DNA from: Nesterenkonia natronophila
GTDB taxonomy: Bacteria > Actinomycetota > Actinomycetes > Actinomycetales > Micrococcaceae
Assembly: GCF_003595215.1 (NCBI RefSeq)
Contig: NZ_QYZP01000003.1
Coordinates: forward strand, 434,001 to 498,000
Direction: 5' to 3'
Length of the DNA stretch: 64,000 nt
Below, in pieces: positions 23,112 to 33,218 of this stretch (position 1 is the first letter of the stretch; the number at the start of each line of letters is the position of its first letter). A program made the position numbers and the translations under genes. The notes beneath the pieces are model-generated. The model made no database searches. It worked only from the letters and a program-made list of their open reading frames with translations, and was not told where the DNA came from.

Positions 23112-25726
23112 CGTCGCCGAACGCGCCATCGTCAGCAACTCTTCGAGTTCCCGGATCCTGGAGCACCCCCACCCCCGAAGAGCTCTTTGAGACGTTTCAG
23201 CAGTGGGCAGCGGGTCAGGGACTCAGCCTGTATCCGGCCCAGGAGGATGCCATCCTGGAGCTGGCGGACTCTCAGCACGTGATCATGGCCACACCCACCG
23301 GGTCCGGAAAGTCTTTGGTCGCGCTGGCGGCTCATTTCTTCGGACTGGCTCGTGGCCAACGCACTATGTATACGGCGCCCATCAAAGCGCTTGTCAGCGA
23401 GAAGTTCTTCTCGCTGGTCGGCGTCTTCGGGCCTGAGAATGTCGGGATGGTCACCGGTGACTCTTCCGTCAACGCAGGGGCGCCCATTATCTGTTGCACT
23501 GCCGAAATCCTGGCCAACGAAGCTCTGCGGGAGGGTGCGGAAGCGAATCTGGGCCCTGTGGTCATGGACGAGTTCCACTTCTATGCCGACCCCCACAGAG
23601 GATGGGCCTGGCAGGTTCCGCTGATCGAACTGCCGCAGGCTCAGTTTCTGCTGATGTCCGCAACACTGGGTGATACCACCCGTTTCGAGAGCCGCATCGC
23701 TGATGGGACCGGACGCGACGTTGTTGTCGTATCCTCTGCGGAGCGACCTGTGCCCTTGAGCTTCGAATACTCCACCACGGCGTTAGTGGAGAAGTTAGAA
23801 GAACTGGCTGCGAAGCAACTGGCCCCGGTGTATGTGGTGCACTTCTCACAGCGGGAGGCCGCTGAACAGGCTGCCGGACTGATGAGTCTGAACCTGCTGT
23901 CAAAGGCTGAACGGGAGCGGTTGGGAGAGCGCCTCAAGACCTTTCGGTTCGCCAAGGGTTACGGCCAGACGCTCTCCCGTCTGCTCAAGTCCGGGGTAGG
24001 CGTCCACCACGCCGGTATGCTGCCAAAGTACCGCAGGCTGGTCGAGCAGCTGGCGCAAGAGGGTCTCCTTAAGGTCATCTCGGGCACTGACACGCTCGGC
24101 GTCGGCATCAATGTGCCCATCCGGACTGTCCTGCTGACCGGATTGTCGAAATACGACGGAACGCGTGTCCGGCAGCTCAACGCACGAGAATTCCATCAGA
24201 TCGCCGGTCGGGCCGGTCGGGCAGGGTTCGACACTGAGGGAACCGTGGTTGTGCAGGCGCCCGAGCACGTCATAGAGAATGAGGCCTCAGCGCGCAAGCT
24301 GGCGGCCAAACATGGCGGGGACGACGCCAAGATCGCGCAAGCCATCAAGTCAAAGCCGAAGAAGAAACCGCCCGAGGGTTTCGTCTCCTGGAGCGAGAAG
24401 ACCTTCGAGAAGCTCATGGTGGCAGCCCCCGAACCCATGGTTTCCCGGATGAAGGTCACCTACGCCATGGTCCTCCACATCCTGAACCGGCCGGAGGACC
24501 CGGTGACGGCTATGCGCCGGCTCATCACCAGCTCCGATGAGACACCTGTGCGGCAGGCCCAGCTGCAGCGCAGGGCTCTCCAGATCCTTCGCGAACTGCT
24601 CGCGGCCGGGGTCCTGGAGAAGTTCGATGAGCCGGACGAAGACGGCCGCACAGTGGATCTGACCATCGAGCTGCAGGACGATTTTGCGCTCAACCAGCCG
24701 CTCGCCCCCTTCGCGGTGGCGGCCCTGGATCTCCTCGATCCAGAGTCGGAGACCTATGCACTTGAGGTGATCAGCGTCATTGAGTCCATTCTGGAGACCC
24801 CCTACCAGGTGACCGGCGCCCAGGTGAAGAAGCTCAAGTCCGAGCGGCTGGCCGAGCTCAAGGCTGATGGCGTCGACTACACCGAGCGGATGCGAATTCT
24901 GGATGAGCTGACTCATCCCCAACCGCTGGCCGAAATCTTGGAGCAGCAGTTCGAGGTCTACCGCGCTGCGGCACCCTGGGTGGCTGACCACGAGCTCCAG
25001 CCCAAGTCTGTGGTCCGGGACATGATTGAGCGGGCTTTCACCTTCATCGACGCAGTGAACTTCTACGGATTGGCCCGCAGCGAGGGTGTGCTGCTGCGCT
25101 ACCTCACCGACGCCTACCGGACGCTCAGGCAAACGGTCCCCGCAGCCAAAGTGAGCTCGGACCTCGAGGACCTACTCGAGTGGCTCGGAGAGGTCATTCG
25201 GCAGACGGACTCCTCCCTCCTTGAGGAATGGGAACGGATGGCTGCAGGGGAGGACCCGGAAAGACTCGCCGAGTGGGACAGACAGCGCACTCAGGAGATC
25301 ACCTCGGCTCCCCCAGTCGGTTTCACCGGCAATGAGCGAGCCTTCGCCGTGGTGGTCCGAAATGCGATGTTCCGCCGAGCAGAACTGTTCTCACAGGAGA
25401 AGGAGGGAGCGCTAGCAGCCTTGCAGCGGGAACACACTCCCACCTCCGAGTGGTCGGACCCGAATCGCTGGGCTGAGGCCTTGGATGCGTTCTTCGACGA
25501 ATATGAGGACGTCTACGTGGACGCTGAGGCTCGCAGTGCCGAGCACTTCCGGCTGAACAAGAATCCCGCGGATAGGCCGGGCTGCTGGCATGCAGTCCAA
25601 GTGCTTGACGACAATGAGGGCAACCGCGATTGGGGCATCCATGCCTATATTGATCTCCCCGCCTCAGACGAGGCCGAAGCAGCCATTATCACCGTGGACC
25701 ATGTCGGCGAGTTGAGAGGGCCATGA
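23108..25726 (+). CDS. Ski2-like DEAD/DEAH-box helicase with DUF3516-type C-terminus
   Basis: An 872-residue superfamily 2 helicase. Motif I is ATPTGSGKS, motif Ia TAPIKALV, motif II MDEFHFY (a DEXH box), motif III LMSATLGD, motif V around SGTDTLGVGINVP, and motif VI HQIAGRAGRAGFD. The remaining 450 residues contain no second helicase core and match the long C-terminal region typical of actinobacterial Ski2-like proteins (DUF3516). GTG 23108 overlapping the MBL stop is preferred over an ATG at 23090. The cellular target (RNA or DNA) is unknown. It shares its divergent upstream region with uvrA and could be damage-inducible. Confidence 0.9.
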   Translation: MTSPNAPSSATLRVPGSWSTPTPEELFETFQQWAAGQGLSLYPAQEDAILELADSQHVIMATPTGSGKSLVALAAHFFGLARGQRTMYTAPIKALVSEKFFSLVGVFGPENVGMVTGDSSVNAGAPIICCTAEILANEALREGAEANLGPVVMDEFHFYADPHRGWAWQVPLIELPQAQFLLMSATLGDTTRFESRIADGTGRDVVVVSSAERPVPLSFEYSTTALVEKLEELAAKQLAPVYVVHFSQREAAEQAAGLMSLNLLSKAERERLGERLKTFRFAKGYGQTLSRLLKSGVGVHHAGMLPKYRRLVEQLAQEGLLKVISGTDTLGVGINVPIRTVLLTGLSKYDGTRVRQLNAREFHQIAGRAGRAGFDTEGTVVVQAPEHVIENEASARKLAAKHGGDDAKIAQAIKSKPKKKPPEGFVSWSEKTFEKLMVAAPEPMVSRMKVTYAMVLHILNRPEDPVTAMRRLITSSDETPVRQAQLQRRALQILRELLAAGVLEKFDEPDEDGRTVDLTIELQDDFALNQPLAPFAVAALDLLDPESETYALEVISVIESILETPYQVTGAQVKKLKSERLAELKADGVDYTERMRILDELTHPQPLAEILEQQFEVYRAAAPWVADHELQPKSVVRDMIERAFTFIDAVNFYGLARSEGVLLRYLTDAYRTLRQTVPAAKVSSDLEDLLEWLGEVIRQTDSSLLEEWERMAAGEDPERLAEWDRQRTQEITSAPPVGFTGNERAFAVVVRNAMFRRAELFSQEKEGALAALQREHTPTSEWSDPNRWAEALDAFFDEYEDVYVDAEARSAEHFRLNKNPADRPGCWHAVQVLDDNEGNRDWGIHAYIDLPASDEAEAAIITVDHVGELRGP

Positions 25727-27006
25727 CCACTCGGCAGCTGCTTGACGGCACAAGGACCACCGAACACTGGGTCAAAGTCCCGTTGAACTGGTCGGCTCCG
25801 GAGGGCGAGCAGATTCGCGTCTTTGCCAGAGAGTTCGTCGGGAAAGAGGCACTGGCTCAGGGGGAGCTCCACGTCGAAAGCCTGCCGCACCTGCTGTTTC
25901 TCCAAGGCGGTCCCGGTGGGAGAGGAACCCGTCCGGCCAAGCTCAGCGGGTGGATGGCTGATCTGGCCAAAGACTTCAGAATTGTGATGCTCGACCAGCG
26001 CGGAACCGGTCTGTCCGCCCGGTTGGACCGTCACACTCTGCCCGCGCGGGGAGCAGCTGATGAGCAGACCGAATACCTGAAATGCTTCCGCGCGGATTCG
26101 ATTGTGCGCGACGCTGAAGCCCTGCGCCGTCAACTGGGACTACGTTCCTGGACCGTCTTCGGCCAAAGCTACGGGGGCTTCTGTACCCTGACCTATCTCT
26201 CGCTCTTCCCGCAAAGTATGGACCGAGCGCTAATCACGGGAGGACTGCCGCCACTGACCGGGCACCCGGACCGGCTGTACCGCCACACGTACCGCCGAAT
26301 GGCGGTGCGCAATACCGAATACTTTGACCGGTTTCCCGAGGACCGAGAGCGCCTCGACGCAGTCTTCCAGCATCTGCACAAGCACGAGGTGCGCCTGCCG
26401 GACGGGTCGCCACTGACCCCGCCGCGCCTTCAGATGCTGGGCCTGGAGCTCGGCGGCAATACCAAAGCCGACTCCCTGCACTACCTTCTGGAAGAGGCCT
26501 TCGCGGGAGACGAGCTCTCCGATGCATTCTTGGCCGGGGTCGGCCACCGCATCAGTTTTGCCAGCAATCCCATGTACGCAGTGCTCCATGAGTCTATCTA
26601 CGGACTCCCCGGCGAAGCGCCCACCAACTGGTCGGCCGAGCGGGTCCTGCCGGAGTTCCCTGAGTTCTCCGCTGCGGCAGACTCACCACTGCTGACCGGA
26701 GAGATGATCTTTCGCAGTCACGTCCGCCTTGACCCGGTGCTGGCACCATTGCTCGCTACGGCCGACGCCGTGGCTGCAGTGAGCGACTGGGGCTCCCTGT
26801 ACGATCTGGAGCAGCTCGGTCGCAACCAAGTGCCAACTGCTGCCTGTGTCTACACCGATGACGTCTTTGTGGACCGTGCACTATCCCTGGAGACCGCTGA
26901 ACGGGTCTCCAATCTGACGGTGTACGAGACAGCCGAATTTCACCATGACGGGATCCACGACGACGGGCCCGCCATCCTGCGTGAACTGCTCCGCCGCACT
27001 GAGTGA
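25723..27006 (+). CDS. Alpha/beta hydrolase, prolyl aminopeptidase-like (S33)
   Basis: A 427-residue alpha/beta hydrolase with the S33 features GGPGG (oxyanion region), MLDQRGTG and the nucleophile elbow FGQSYGGF. A late histidine in EFHHDGIH is a candidate for the triad. No signal peptide is visible, so it is probably cytoplasmic. The length fits the larger proline-iminopeptidase/tripeptidyl group rather than 310-residue lactonases. ATG 25723 overlaps the helicase stop (ATGA). It is the last gene of the plus-strand trio and ends 9 bp from the convergent uvrB stop. The substrate is not determinable. Confidence 0.88.
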   Translation: MTTRQLLDGTRTTEHWVKVPLNWSAPEGEQIRVFAREFVGKEALAQGELHVESLPHLLFLQGGPGGRGTRPAKLSGWMADLAKDFRIVMLDQRGTGLSARLDRHTLPARGAADEQTEYLKCFRADSIVRDAEALRRQLGLRSWTVFGQSYGGFCTLTYLSLFPQSMDRALITGGLPPLTGHPDRLYRHTYRRMAVRNTEYFDRFPEDRERLDAVFQHLHKHEVRLPDGSPLTPPRLQMLGLELGGNTKADSLHYLLEEAFAGDELSDAFLAGVGHRISFASNPMYAVLHESIYGLPGEAPTNWSAERVLPEFPEFSAAADSPLLTGEMIFRSHVRLDPVLAPLLATADAVAAVSDWGSLYDLEQLGRNQVPTAACVYTDDVFVDRALSLETAERVSNLTVYETAEFHHDGIHDDGPAILRELLRRTE

Positions 27007-27015
27007 CAGTGCACC

Positions 27016-29148
27016 CTACTCGGCGGCTTGAATTGCCCTGAGCTCACGTTTAAGGTCGCCGAGCTCATCGCGGAGCCGGGCCGCGAGCTCGAAGTTCAGA
27101 TTCTCTGCGGCGCGATGCATCTGCTCTGTGAGCTGGGCGATCAGATCAGCGGTGTCCTTAGCTGGTGTCTGCGAAGCGAAGCTGGGGGCGGCGCCATTTT
27201 GCTCAGAATCAGCATCGTCCTCCTTGTGGAACCCGGTGAATCCTCGGTGGCCCTTGCCGTATTGGAAACCGGTGGCCAAGCCTCCCATACCCTGCAGAAG
27301 GTCAGCAGTGTCCGCGTCCTCCCTGGCCAACTGATCAGTGATGTCGGCGATCTTCTTCACCAACGGCGCAGGGTCTATCCCGTGCTCAGTGTTATGCGCG
27401 ATCTGCCGGTCGCGACGCCGTTCAGTCTCGTCGAGTGCCCGCCGCATGGAGTCGGTGATCTTATCGGCGTACATGTGCACTTCACCGTTGAGGTTTCGCG
27501 CGGCGCGTCCGATGGTCTGGATGAGGCTGGTGGTAGATCGAAGGAATCCTTCCTTGTCGGCGTCCAGAATCGCCACCAGGGATACCTCGGGCAGGTCGAG
27601 ACCCTCGCGCAGCAGGTTGATGCCGACGACCACGTCGAATGTGCCCTTGCGCAGCTCACGAAGGATCTCAATCCGCTTGAGTGTGTCCACATCGGAGTGC
27701 AGGTACTCGACCTTGACTCCGTGCTCCAGCAGGTATTCAGTGAGGTCCTCAGCCATGCGTTTGGTCAGTGTAGTGACCAATGTCCTCTCGCCGCGCTGTG
27801 CTCGGTTCCGGATCTCGCCGAGCAAGTCGTCGATCTGGCCGCGGGTGGGTTTGACCTCGATTTTGGGGTCCACCAAACCAGTGGGCCGAATGATCTGCTC
27901 CACCACCCCGTCGGACTGCCCCAGTTCGTACTTTCCAGGGGTCGCGGAAAGGTACACCGTCTGTCCGACACGTTCCAGAAACTCATCCCACTTCAGCGGA
28001 CGATTATCCATTGCGGAGGGCAGTCTGAATCCGTGCTCCACCAGCGTGCGCTTGCGGGACATGTCGCCTTCGTACATGCCGCCGATCTGCGGAATGGTGA
28101 CATGGGACTCGTCGACGATCAGCATGAAGTCGTCGGGGAAGTAGTCCAGCAGGCAGTGTGGGGCAGAGCCGGCGGGTCGCCCGTCGATGTGCCGGGAGTA
28201 GTTCTCGATGCCGTTGCAGAAGCCCATCTGCTGCATCATTTCCAGGTCATAGGTCGTGCGCATCCGCAACCGCTGCGCCTCGAGGAGCTTATTCTGGGAC
28301 TCCAGTTCCTGCAGACGTTCGCGCAACTCGTCCTCGATCGCGGCAATGGCCGTCGCCATCCGGTCCTCGCCGGCCACATAGTGGCTCGCCGGGAAGATGT
28401 ACATCTCCTCCTCGTCGCGAACCAATGTGCCGGTGAGCGGATGGAGAGTGTTGATGGCCTCTATCTCATCGCCAAAGAACTCGATGCGCACAGCCAGCTC
28501 CTCGTACATGGGGATAATCTCCACAGTGTCCCCGCGAACCCGGAATGTTCCTCGGTGAAAGTCAGTGTCGTTGCGCACGTACTGCATGCCGACAAACCGG
28601 CGCAGCAGCTCATCCCGGTCGATCACCTGTCCCCGGCGTAGGGACACCATCTGCGCGATGTACTCCTCGGGGGTGCCCAGTCCGTAGATGCAGGAGACCG
28701 TCGCGACGACGACAGTGTCGCGCCTGGTCAGCAGCGCATTCGTAGCCGAGTGCCGGAGTCGTTCGACCTCCTCGTTGATCGAGCTGTCCTTCTCGATGAA
28801 GGTGTCCGTCTGCGGGACGTACGCCTCAGGCTGGTAGTAGTCATAGTAGGAGACGAAGTACTCTACGGCGTTGTTCGGAAGCAGCTCGCGGAACTCATTT
28901 GCCAGTTGTGCGGCGAGGGTCTTGTTCTGCACCATGATCAGCGTCGGGCGCTGCAGCCGTTCGATGAGCCAGGCAGCCGTAGCGGACTTTCCGGTTCCCG
29001 TGGCGCCCATCAGGACGACATCCTTCTCGCCCCCCTCTACACGCTCCGCAAGCTCCTCGATGGCTTGGGGCTGGTCACCCGAGGGGCGATAAGGACTCTC
29101 AACCGTGAATGGGGCTACCGTTCGGGAGATCTTGGGGGCAAGACTCAT
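27016..29148 (-). CDS. uvrB: Excinuclease ABC subunit B
   Basis: A 710-residue helicase-like damage-verification subunit. Walker A is GATGTGKS and the beta-hairpin region is [25 protein letters not shown] is VDESHVT, motif V/VI is [17 protein letters not shown] followed by TIGRAARN, and the C-terminal UVR motif includes [22 protein letters not shown] 29148 is preceded by GGAG-like bases. A LexA-type box lies 24 bp upstream, inside the last codons of coaE. It is the last gene of the minus-strand rpsA/BCCT/coaE/uvrB group. Confidence 0.98.
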   Translation of the reverse strand: MSLAPKISRTVAPFTVESPYRPSGDQPQAIEELAERVEGGEKDVVLMGATGTGKSATAAWLIERLQRPTLIMVQNKTLAAQLANEFRELLPNNAVEYFVSYYDYYQPEAYVPQTDTFIEKDSSINEEVERLRHSATNALLTRRDTVVVATVSCIYGLGTPEEYIAQMVSLRRGQVIDRDELLRRFVGMQYVRNDTDFHRGTFRVRGDTVEIIPMYEELAVRIEFFGDEIEAINTLHPLTGTLVRDEEEMYIFPASHYVAGEDRMATAIAAIEDELRERLQELESQNKLLEAQRLRMRTTYDLEMMQQMGFCNGIENYSRHIDGRPAGSAPHCLLDYFPDDFMLIVDESHVTIPQIGGMYEGDMSRKRTLVEHGFRLPSAMDNRPLKWDEFLERVGQTVYLSATPGKYELGQSDGVVEQIIRPTGLVDPKIEVKPTRGQIDDLLGEIRNRAQRGERTLVTTLTKRMAEDLTEYLLEHGVKVEYLHSDVDTLKRIEILRELRKGTFDVVVGINLLREGLDLPEVSLVAILDADKEGFLRSTTSLIQTIGRAARNLNGEVHMYADKITDSMRRALDETERRRDRQIAHNTEHGIDPAPLVKKIADITDQLAREDADTADLLQGMGGLATGFQYGKGHRGFTGFHKEDDADSEQNGAAPSFASQTPAKDTADLIAQLTEQMHRAAENLNFELAARLRDELGDLKRELRAIQAAE

Positions 29149-29169
29149 GAGGAGTAGTCTACGCTCCCA

Positions 29170-29775
29170 TCATCGAATACGTGTTCGAAGCTCCTCCCAG
29201 AGGCGATCGGTCTGGGCGTAGAGCTCCTCGAGCGTTCCAGAATTGTCCAGCACCACATCGGCGGCCGCGGCGCGCTGCTGGTCTGTGGTCTGCGCACTGA
29301 TGCGCAGCTTCGCCTCGCGGCGGTCCATCCCGCGATCCTCCCGCATCCTCCGGAGTCGCTCAGCTTCGGGCGCCTGAACTACCACAAGCACGTCGAACCG
29401 GTCCTGTTGCCCAGTTTCCACCAGTAGGGGGATGTCTTCGACTACCACCGCACCCTCTGGCGCCGCCTCTCGACGCCGCGCCGCGGCCTCCCGGACTTTG
29501 GGATGAATGATGGCGTTGAGCCGCTCCCGGGCAGCCTCGTCGTCGAAGACCATCTGCCCTAGTGCTGCCCGGTCCAGAGAGTGGTCCTCGGCAACGACCC
29601 CATCTCCGAATTCGTTGACAATCTGCGCGAGCCCCTCGGTGCCGACATCGACGACCTCTCGTGCGAGCTGGTCGGCGTCAATGACGACTGCCCCGTGCTC
29701 CGCGAGGCGCTGAGAAACTGCGGACTTTCCGGAGGCAATCCCGCCGGTGAGTCCCACATGAAGGATTCTTGGCAT
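29170..29775 (-). CDS. coaE: Dephospho-CoA kinase
   Basis: A 201-residue P-loop kinase for the last step of coenzyme A synthesis. The Walker A motif is GLTGGIASGKSAV at the N-terminus, followed by DADQLAREVVD and VEDIPLLVETG. The length is typical. Some actinobacterial CoaE proteins carry a C-terminal GrpB-like extension; this one does not. The last codons contain a LexA-like palindrome for uvrB. It starts 5 bp after the BCCT transporter stop and ends 21 bp before uvrB, so transcription probably continues, with uvrB also having its own damage-inducible start. Confidence 0.95.
   Translation of the reverse strand: MPRILHVGLTGGIASGKSAVSQRLAEHGAVVIDADQLAREVVDVGTEGLAQIVNEFGDGVVAEDHSLDRAALGQMVFDDEAARERLNAIIHPKVREAAARRREAAPEGAVVVEDIPLLVETGQQDRFDVLVVVQAPEAERLRRMREDRGMDRREAKLRISAQTTDQQRAAAADVVLDNSGTLEELYAQTDRLWEELRTRIR
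29173..29188. promoter_or_regulatory. LexA/SOS box candidate upstream of uvrB
   Basis: The sequence is TCGAATACGTGTTCGA, one mismatch (T for C) from the palindrome TCGAAC-N4-GTTCGA that actinobacterial LexA binds. It is located over the final codons of coaE, 24 bp before the uvrB ATG, where it would block uvrB transcription. A comparable box is found before uvrA in this window. Confidence 0.8.
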
Positions 29776-29780
29776 GAATA

Positions 29781-31574
29781 TCAGCGGCGCGGCGGAACTT
29801 CTCCAGCCTCCGGCGCTGCCGGGTCGACCACGGGGTTCTCCCCGGTGCGGATACGGTACTCAGTGACCACGTCCGGCTGTTCGACGTGTTCCACCTCTGG
29901 GGCATTCTCCGGTTGGGTGCCCTCGGCGTAATCGGGAGCGACCACCGCATTGGCCAATGTGTCGTCGTTCTCCGCCATACGGCGTTCGAACTCCTCCGGC
30001 GGCAGGGTCTGCAGCCAACGTCGGGTTTTCAGGTGGCGGATCTCCCCTGCGTCCTCGCGCATGGCACGGGAGAGATTGAACATGATGAAGTATCCGAGAA
30101 CGAAGAACGGCAGGCCGAAGACCAGTGCCACATTCTGCAGCGCTTCGAGGCCGCCTTCTCCGGTGGCGGTCAGCAGGACCGCGGCGATTGCACCGATCGC
30201 GATCGTCCAGAACGCCCGCTGGTGAAGGGGGGCTTTGCCCTCGAAGCCGTTGCACATATCATCCAGCACCAGGGAACAGGAGTCCATGGAGGTGATGAAG
30301 AAGATGCCGACCAGCATGATAGCCACTGAGGAGGTCAACGTGGCAAGCGGGAACTCAGCGAGGAAGCTGAACAGGGCCGTCTCCACACCCTCCTCGATCA
30401 CAGAGTCGACCAACCCTCCGTCACCGTTGAGCTCGATGTCGAACACCCCGGTGCCCCAGACGCCGAACCAGATAATGGTGAACAGGGTGGGCAGCCCCAG
30501 CACACCGGTGACAAACTGGCGTACAGTGCGTCCGCGGGAGATTCGGGCGATGAAGATGCCGACGAACGGGGCCCAGGCGATGGTCCACGCCCAGTAGAAG
30601 ATCGTCCAACCTTCCTGCCATCCCGTGTCGGAGAGGGTGTCGTTCCACCACGCCACCTCAGGCAGCAGACCCAGGTAGACACCCGTCCACTCAAACATGC
30701 CGCGCAGCAGGTACACGGTGGGGCCTGTGGCGAGAATGAACACCAGCAGGGCGATGGCGGTCCAGATATTGAAGTTGGAGAGCTTCTTGATGCCTCTCTC
30801 CACGCCAAGAACCGAAGAGATGGTGGCCACCAGGGTGACCACACCGATGATCACGATGAATGCCCACCAGACGTCTGGAAGGCCGACCAGCTGGGCGAGC
30901 CCTGCGTGAATCTGCATGGTGCCCAGTCCGATGGAGACGGCCACACCGAAAATCGTGCCGACGATGGCAAAGACGTCAATAGCTTTGCCGATGGGCCCGT
31001 GGATCCGGTCTCCGAGCAGCGGCTGGAAGAGGGAGGACACACGCGGAGGCAGCTTGCGCTTATAGATGAAGTAGGCGAAAGCCAGCCCGGGAAGCGTAAA
31101 GATCGTCCAGGTGTGCAGTCCGAAGTGGTAGAGGGTGAAGCCCATGGCCTCCCGAGCCGCTTCCTCCGAACCGCCCTCGATACCGAGCTGCTCACCACGC
31201 GGCGGGTTCTCGAAGTGGTTTGCCGGTTCGGCCACCGCCCAGAACATGAGAATCGTTCCGATGCCAGCAGCGAACAGCATGCCGAACCATGAGATGTCAC
31301 TGTGCTCGGGGCGCTCATGATCGTCACCCAATCGCATCAGACCGAACCGGCCCACTGCCATCCAGAGCAAGAAAATCAAGAAGATCGTGACACCGGAAAC
31401 GTAGAACCATCCGAGGTTCTCGTAGAGCCATCCTGAACCGGTGCCCCAGAAATTCCCCATATCCGTGGGAATCATGAGCGTCACGATCACAAAAACGGTG
31501 ATGATGGCCGCGGAAATGAAGAATATGACCGGGCTTGTCCTCAGCCGAAACAGGTCGTGCACCTTCTTGAGCAT
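29781..31574 (-). CDS. BCCT-family betaine/choline/carnitine transporter
   Basis: A 597-residue polytopic membrane protein with about 12 hydrophobic segments. The BCCT signature WTIFYWAWTIAWAPFVGIF, followed by RISRGRTVRQF, contains the tryptophan-rich substrate site. The first helix starts near residue 17 and the cytoplasmic C-terminal tail of about 90 residues is acidic. BCCT members take up glycine betaine, choline or ectoine, often coupled to sodium, in response to osmotic stress. Which solute is used here is not readable. It is placed between rpsA and coaE, neighbours that are usually adjacent in Actinobacteria, and is separated from rpsA by a strong hairpin, so it probably has its own promoter in 31575-31653. 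Confidence 0.92.
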   Translation of the reverse strand: MLKKVHDLFRLRTSPVIFFISAAIITVFVIVTLMIPTDMGNFWGTGSGWLYENLGWFYVSGVTIFLIFLLWMAVGRFGLMRLGDDHERPEHSDISWFGMLFAAGIGTILMFWAVAEPANHFENPPRGEQLGIEGGSEEAAREAMGFTLYHFGLHTWTIFTLPGLAFAYFIYKRKLPPRVSSLFQPLLGDRIHGPIGKAIDVFAIVGTIFGVAVSIGLGTMQIHAGLAQLVGLPDVWWAFIVIIGVVTLVATISSVLGVERGIKKLSNFNIWTAIALLVFILATGPTVYLLRGMFEWTGVYLGLLPEVAWWNDTLSDTGWQEGWTIFYWAWTIAWAPFVGIFIARISRGRTVRQFVTGVLGLPTLFTIIWFGVWGTGVFDIELNGDGGLVDSVIEEGVETALFSFLAEFPLATLTSSVAIMLVGIFFITSMDSCSLVLDDMCNGFEGKAPLHQRAFWTIAIGAIAAVLLTATGEGGLEALQNVALVFGLPFFVLGYFIMFNLSRAMREDAGEIRHLKTRRWLQTLPPEEFERRMAENDDTLANAVVAPDYAEGTQPENAPEVEHVEQPDVVTEYRIRTGENPVVDPAAPEAGEVPPRR

Positions 31575-31653
31575 GTCTTCCCCTCACGTCGAGCAGCGGC
31601 CTGGGTAGGCCCTGGACAGTGCTTTACCGTAAGCAGGATTGGCCCCCAAACGC

Positions 31654-31694
31654 AACAGAAGCCGTTCATCCCAAGGGGACGAACGGCTTCTGTT
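31654..31694 (-). terminator. Hairpin terminator after rpsA
   Basis: Perfect 14-bp inverted repeat: AACAGAAGCCGTTC (31654-31667) and GAACGGCTTCTGTT (31681-31694), with a 13-nt spacer that can itself partly pair. It starts 22 bp after the rpsA stop and ends 80 bp before the BCCT start. On the minus strand only a short T-run follows (GCGTTTG). This is a strong stem and a likely transcription end for rpsA. Confidence 0.75.
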
Positions 31695-31715
31695 CAGCTT
31701 ACGCTCAGGTAATGA

Positions 31716-33218
31716 CTACTTTCCGGTGAGCTTCTCCCGCAGTGCAGCGAGCGCCTCATCGGAGGCAAGTGTTCCTGCATCCTCAGTTTCAGGCTGCGCT
31801 GACGAGTAGTTGGACGGAGCCGGCTCCGGCTTGCGTGCGCTGCTTGACGAGCTGGAGGACATTGACGCTTCGGCCGCAGCCTCGGCGTCGGCCTCGATAG
31901 CCTTGCGCACCTGCTGCTTGTGGCTCTCCCAGCGCTCCTGCGCAACGGCGTACTGAGCCTCCCAGGTGGCGCGCTGCTCCTCGTAACCTTCCATCCACTC
32001 GTTGGTCTCGGGATCGAAGCCTTCTGGGTACTTGTAGTTGCCCTCGTCGTCGTACTCGGCATCCATACCGTACAGAGCTGGATCGAAGTCTTCGGCCTCT
32101 GGCTCAACACCTTCGTTGGCCTGCTTCAGCGACAGGCTGATCCGGCGGCGCTCCAGGTCAATGTCGATGACCTTGACGAAGACATCATCGTTGACGGACA
32201 CAACCTGCTCGGCCAGGTCCACGTGGCGGACTGCCAGCTCAGAGATGTGCACCAGGCCTTCGATGCCGTCTTCCACCCGCACGAAGGCACCGAAGGGCAC
32301 CAACTTGGTGACCTTGCCGGGGACAATCTGGCCCAGGGCGTGAGTGCGTGCGAAGGTCTGCCACGGGTCTTCCTGAGTGGCCTTCAACGACAGCGAGACA
32401 CGCTCGCGGTCCATGTCCACCTCGAGGACCTCCACGGTGACCTCGTCGCCGACCGCCACGACTTCCTGGGGGTGGTCAATGTGCTTCCAGGAGAGCTCGG
32501 ACACGTGAACCAGTCCGTCCACGCCACCCAGATCGACGAAAGCGCCGAAGTTGACAATGGAGGACACGACGCCGTTTCGCACCTGACCGCGCTCGAGCTT
32601 GTTCAAGAATGTGGAGCGCACCTCGGACTGCGTCTGCTCCAGCCAAGCGCGACGGGACAGGACCACGTTGTTGCGGTTCTTGTCCAGCTCGATGATCTTC
32701 GCTTCGAGCTCCTGGCCGATGTAGGGGGCCAGGTCACGGACGCGGCGCATCTCCACGAGAGATGCGGGCAGGAAGCCGCGCAGACCGATGTCCAGAATCA
32801 GACCACCCTTGACCACCTCGATCACAGTGCCGGTGACGACGCCGTCCTCATCCTTGATGCGCTCAATGTCGCCCCAAGCTCGCTCGTACTGAGCGCGCTT
32901 CTTGGAGAGAACCAGGCGGCCTTCCTTGTCCTCCTTTTGGAGCACGAGAGCTTCAATCTGATCGCCGACGGAAACGACCTGGTCGGGGTCGACGTCGTGC
33001 TTGATTGAAAGTTCGCGGGAAGGGATGACGCCTTCAGTCTTGTACCCGATGTCCAGCAGGACCTCGTCACGGTCGACTTTGACGATCGTGCCTTCGACCA
33101 GGTCGCCGTCGTCGAAGTACTTCATCGTCGCATCGACTGCTGCGAGGAAGTCCTCCTCCGTTCCGATGTCGTTGACGGCGATCTGAGGGGCACCGGGTGC
33201 GGTTGCAGTGGTGGTCAT
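31716..33218 (-). CDS. rpsA: 30S ribosomal protein S1
   Basis: A 500-residue RNA-binding protein with four S1/OB-fold repeats, the usual number in Actinobacteria. Repeats begin near GDLVEGTIVKVDRDEVLLDI, DGVVTGTVIEVVKGGLILDI, RGQVRNGVVSSIVNFGAFVD and LGQIVPGKVTKLVPFGAFVR. It helps bind structured mRNA leaders to the ribosome. The C-terminal 130 residues are acidic and low in complexity (serine- and alanine-rich), as in other high-GC species. ATG 33218 has AGGAACACC upstream. A promoter-like sequence with an overlapping palindrome lies about 170 bp upstream. Confidence 0.97.
   Translation of the reverse strand: MTTTATAPGAPQIAVNDIGTEEDFLAAVDATMKYFDDGDLVEGTIVKVDRDEVLLDIGYKTEGVIPSRELSIKHDVDPDQVVSVGDQIEALVLQKEDKEGRLVLSKKRAQYERAWGDIERIKDEDGVVTGTVIEVVKGGLILDIGLRGFLPASLVEMRRVRDLAPYIGQELEAKIIELDKNRNNVVLSRRAWLEQTQSEVRSTFLNKLERGQVRNGVVSSIVNFGAFVDLGGVDGLVHVSELSWKHIDHPQEVVAVGDEVTVEVLEVDMDRERVSLSLKATQEDPWQTFARTHALGQIVPGKVTKLVPFGAFVRVEDGIEGLVHISELAVRHVDLAEQVVSVNDDVFVKVIDIDLERRRISLSLKQANEGVEPEAEDFDPALYGMDAEYDDEGNYKYPEGFDPETNEWMEGYEEQRATWEAQYAVAQERWESHKQQVRKAIEADAEAAAEASMSSSSSSSARKPEPAPSNYSSAQPETEDAGTLASDEALAALREKLTGK

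Noticed and set aside
27028..28641. 537-codon open frame opposite uvrB
   Set aside because: It is antisense to a clear uvrB gene, has no ribosome-binding site or motif, and its length is explained by codon bias.
31920..33008. Open frame opposite rpsA
   Set aside because: It mirrors the repeated S1 domains (periodic Val/Asp-rich peptide), not a gene.
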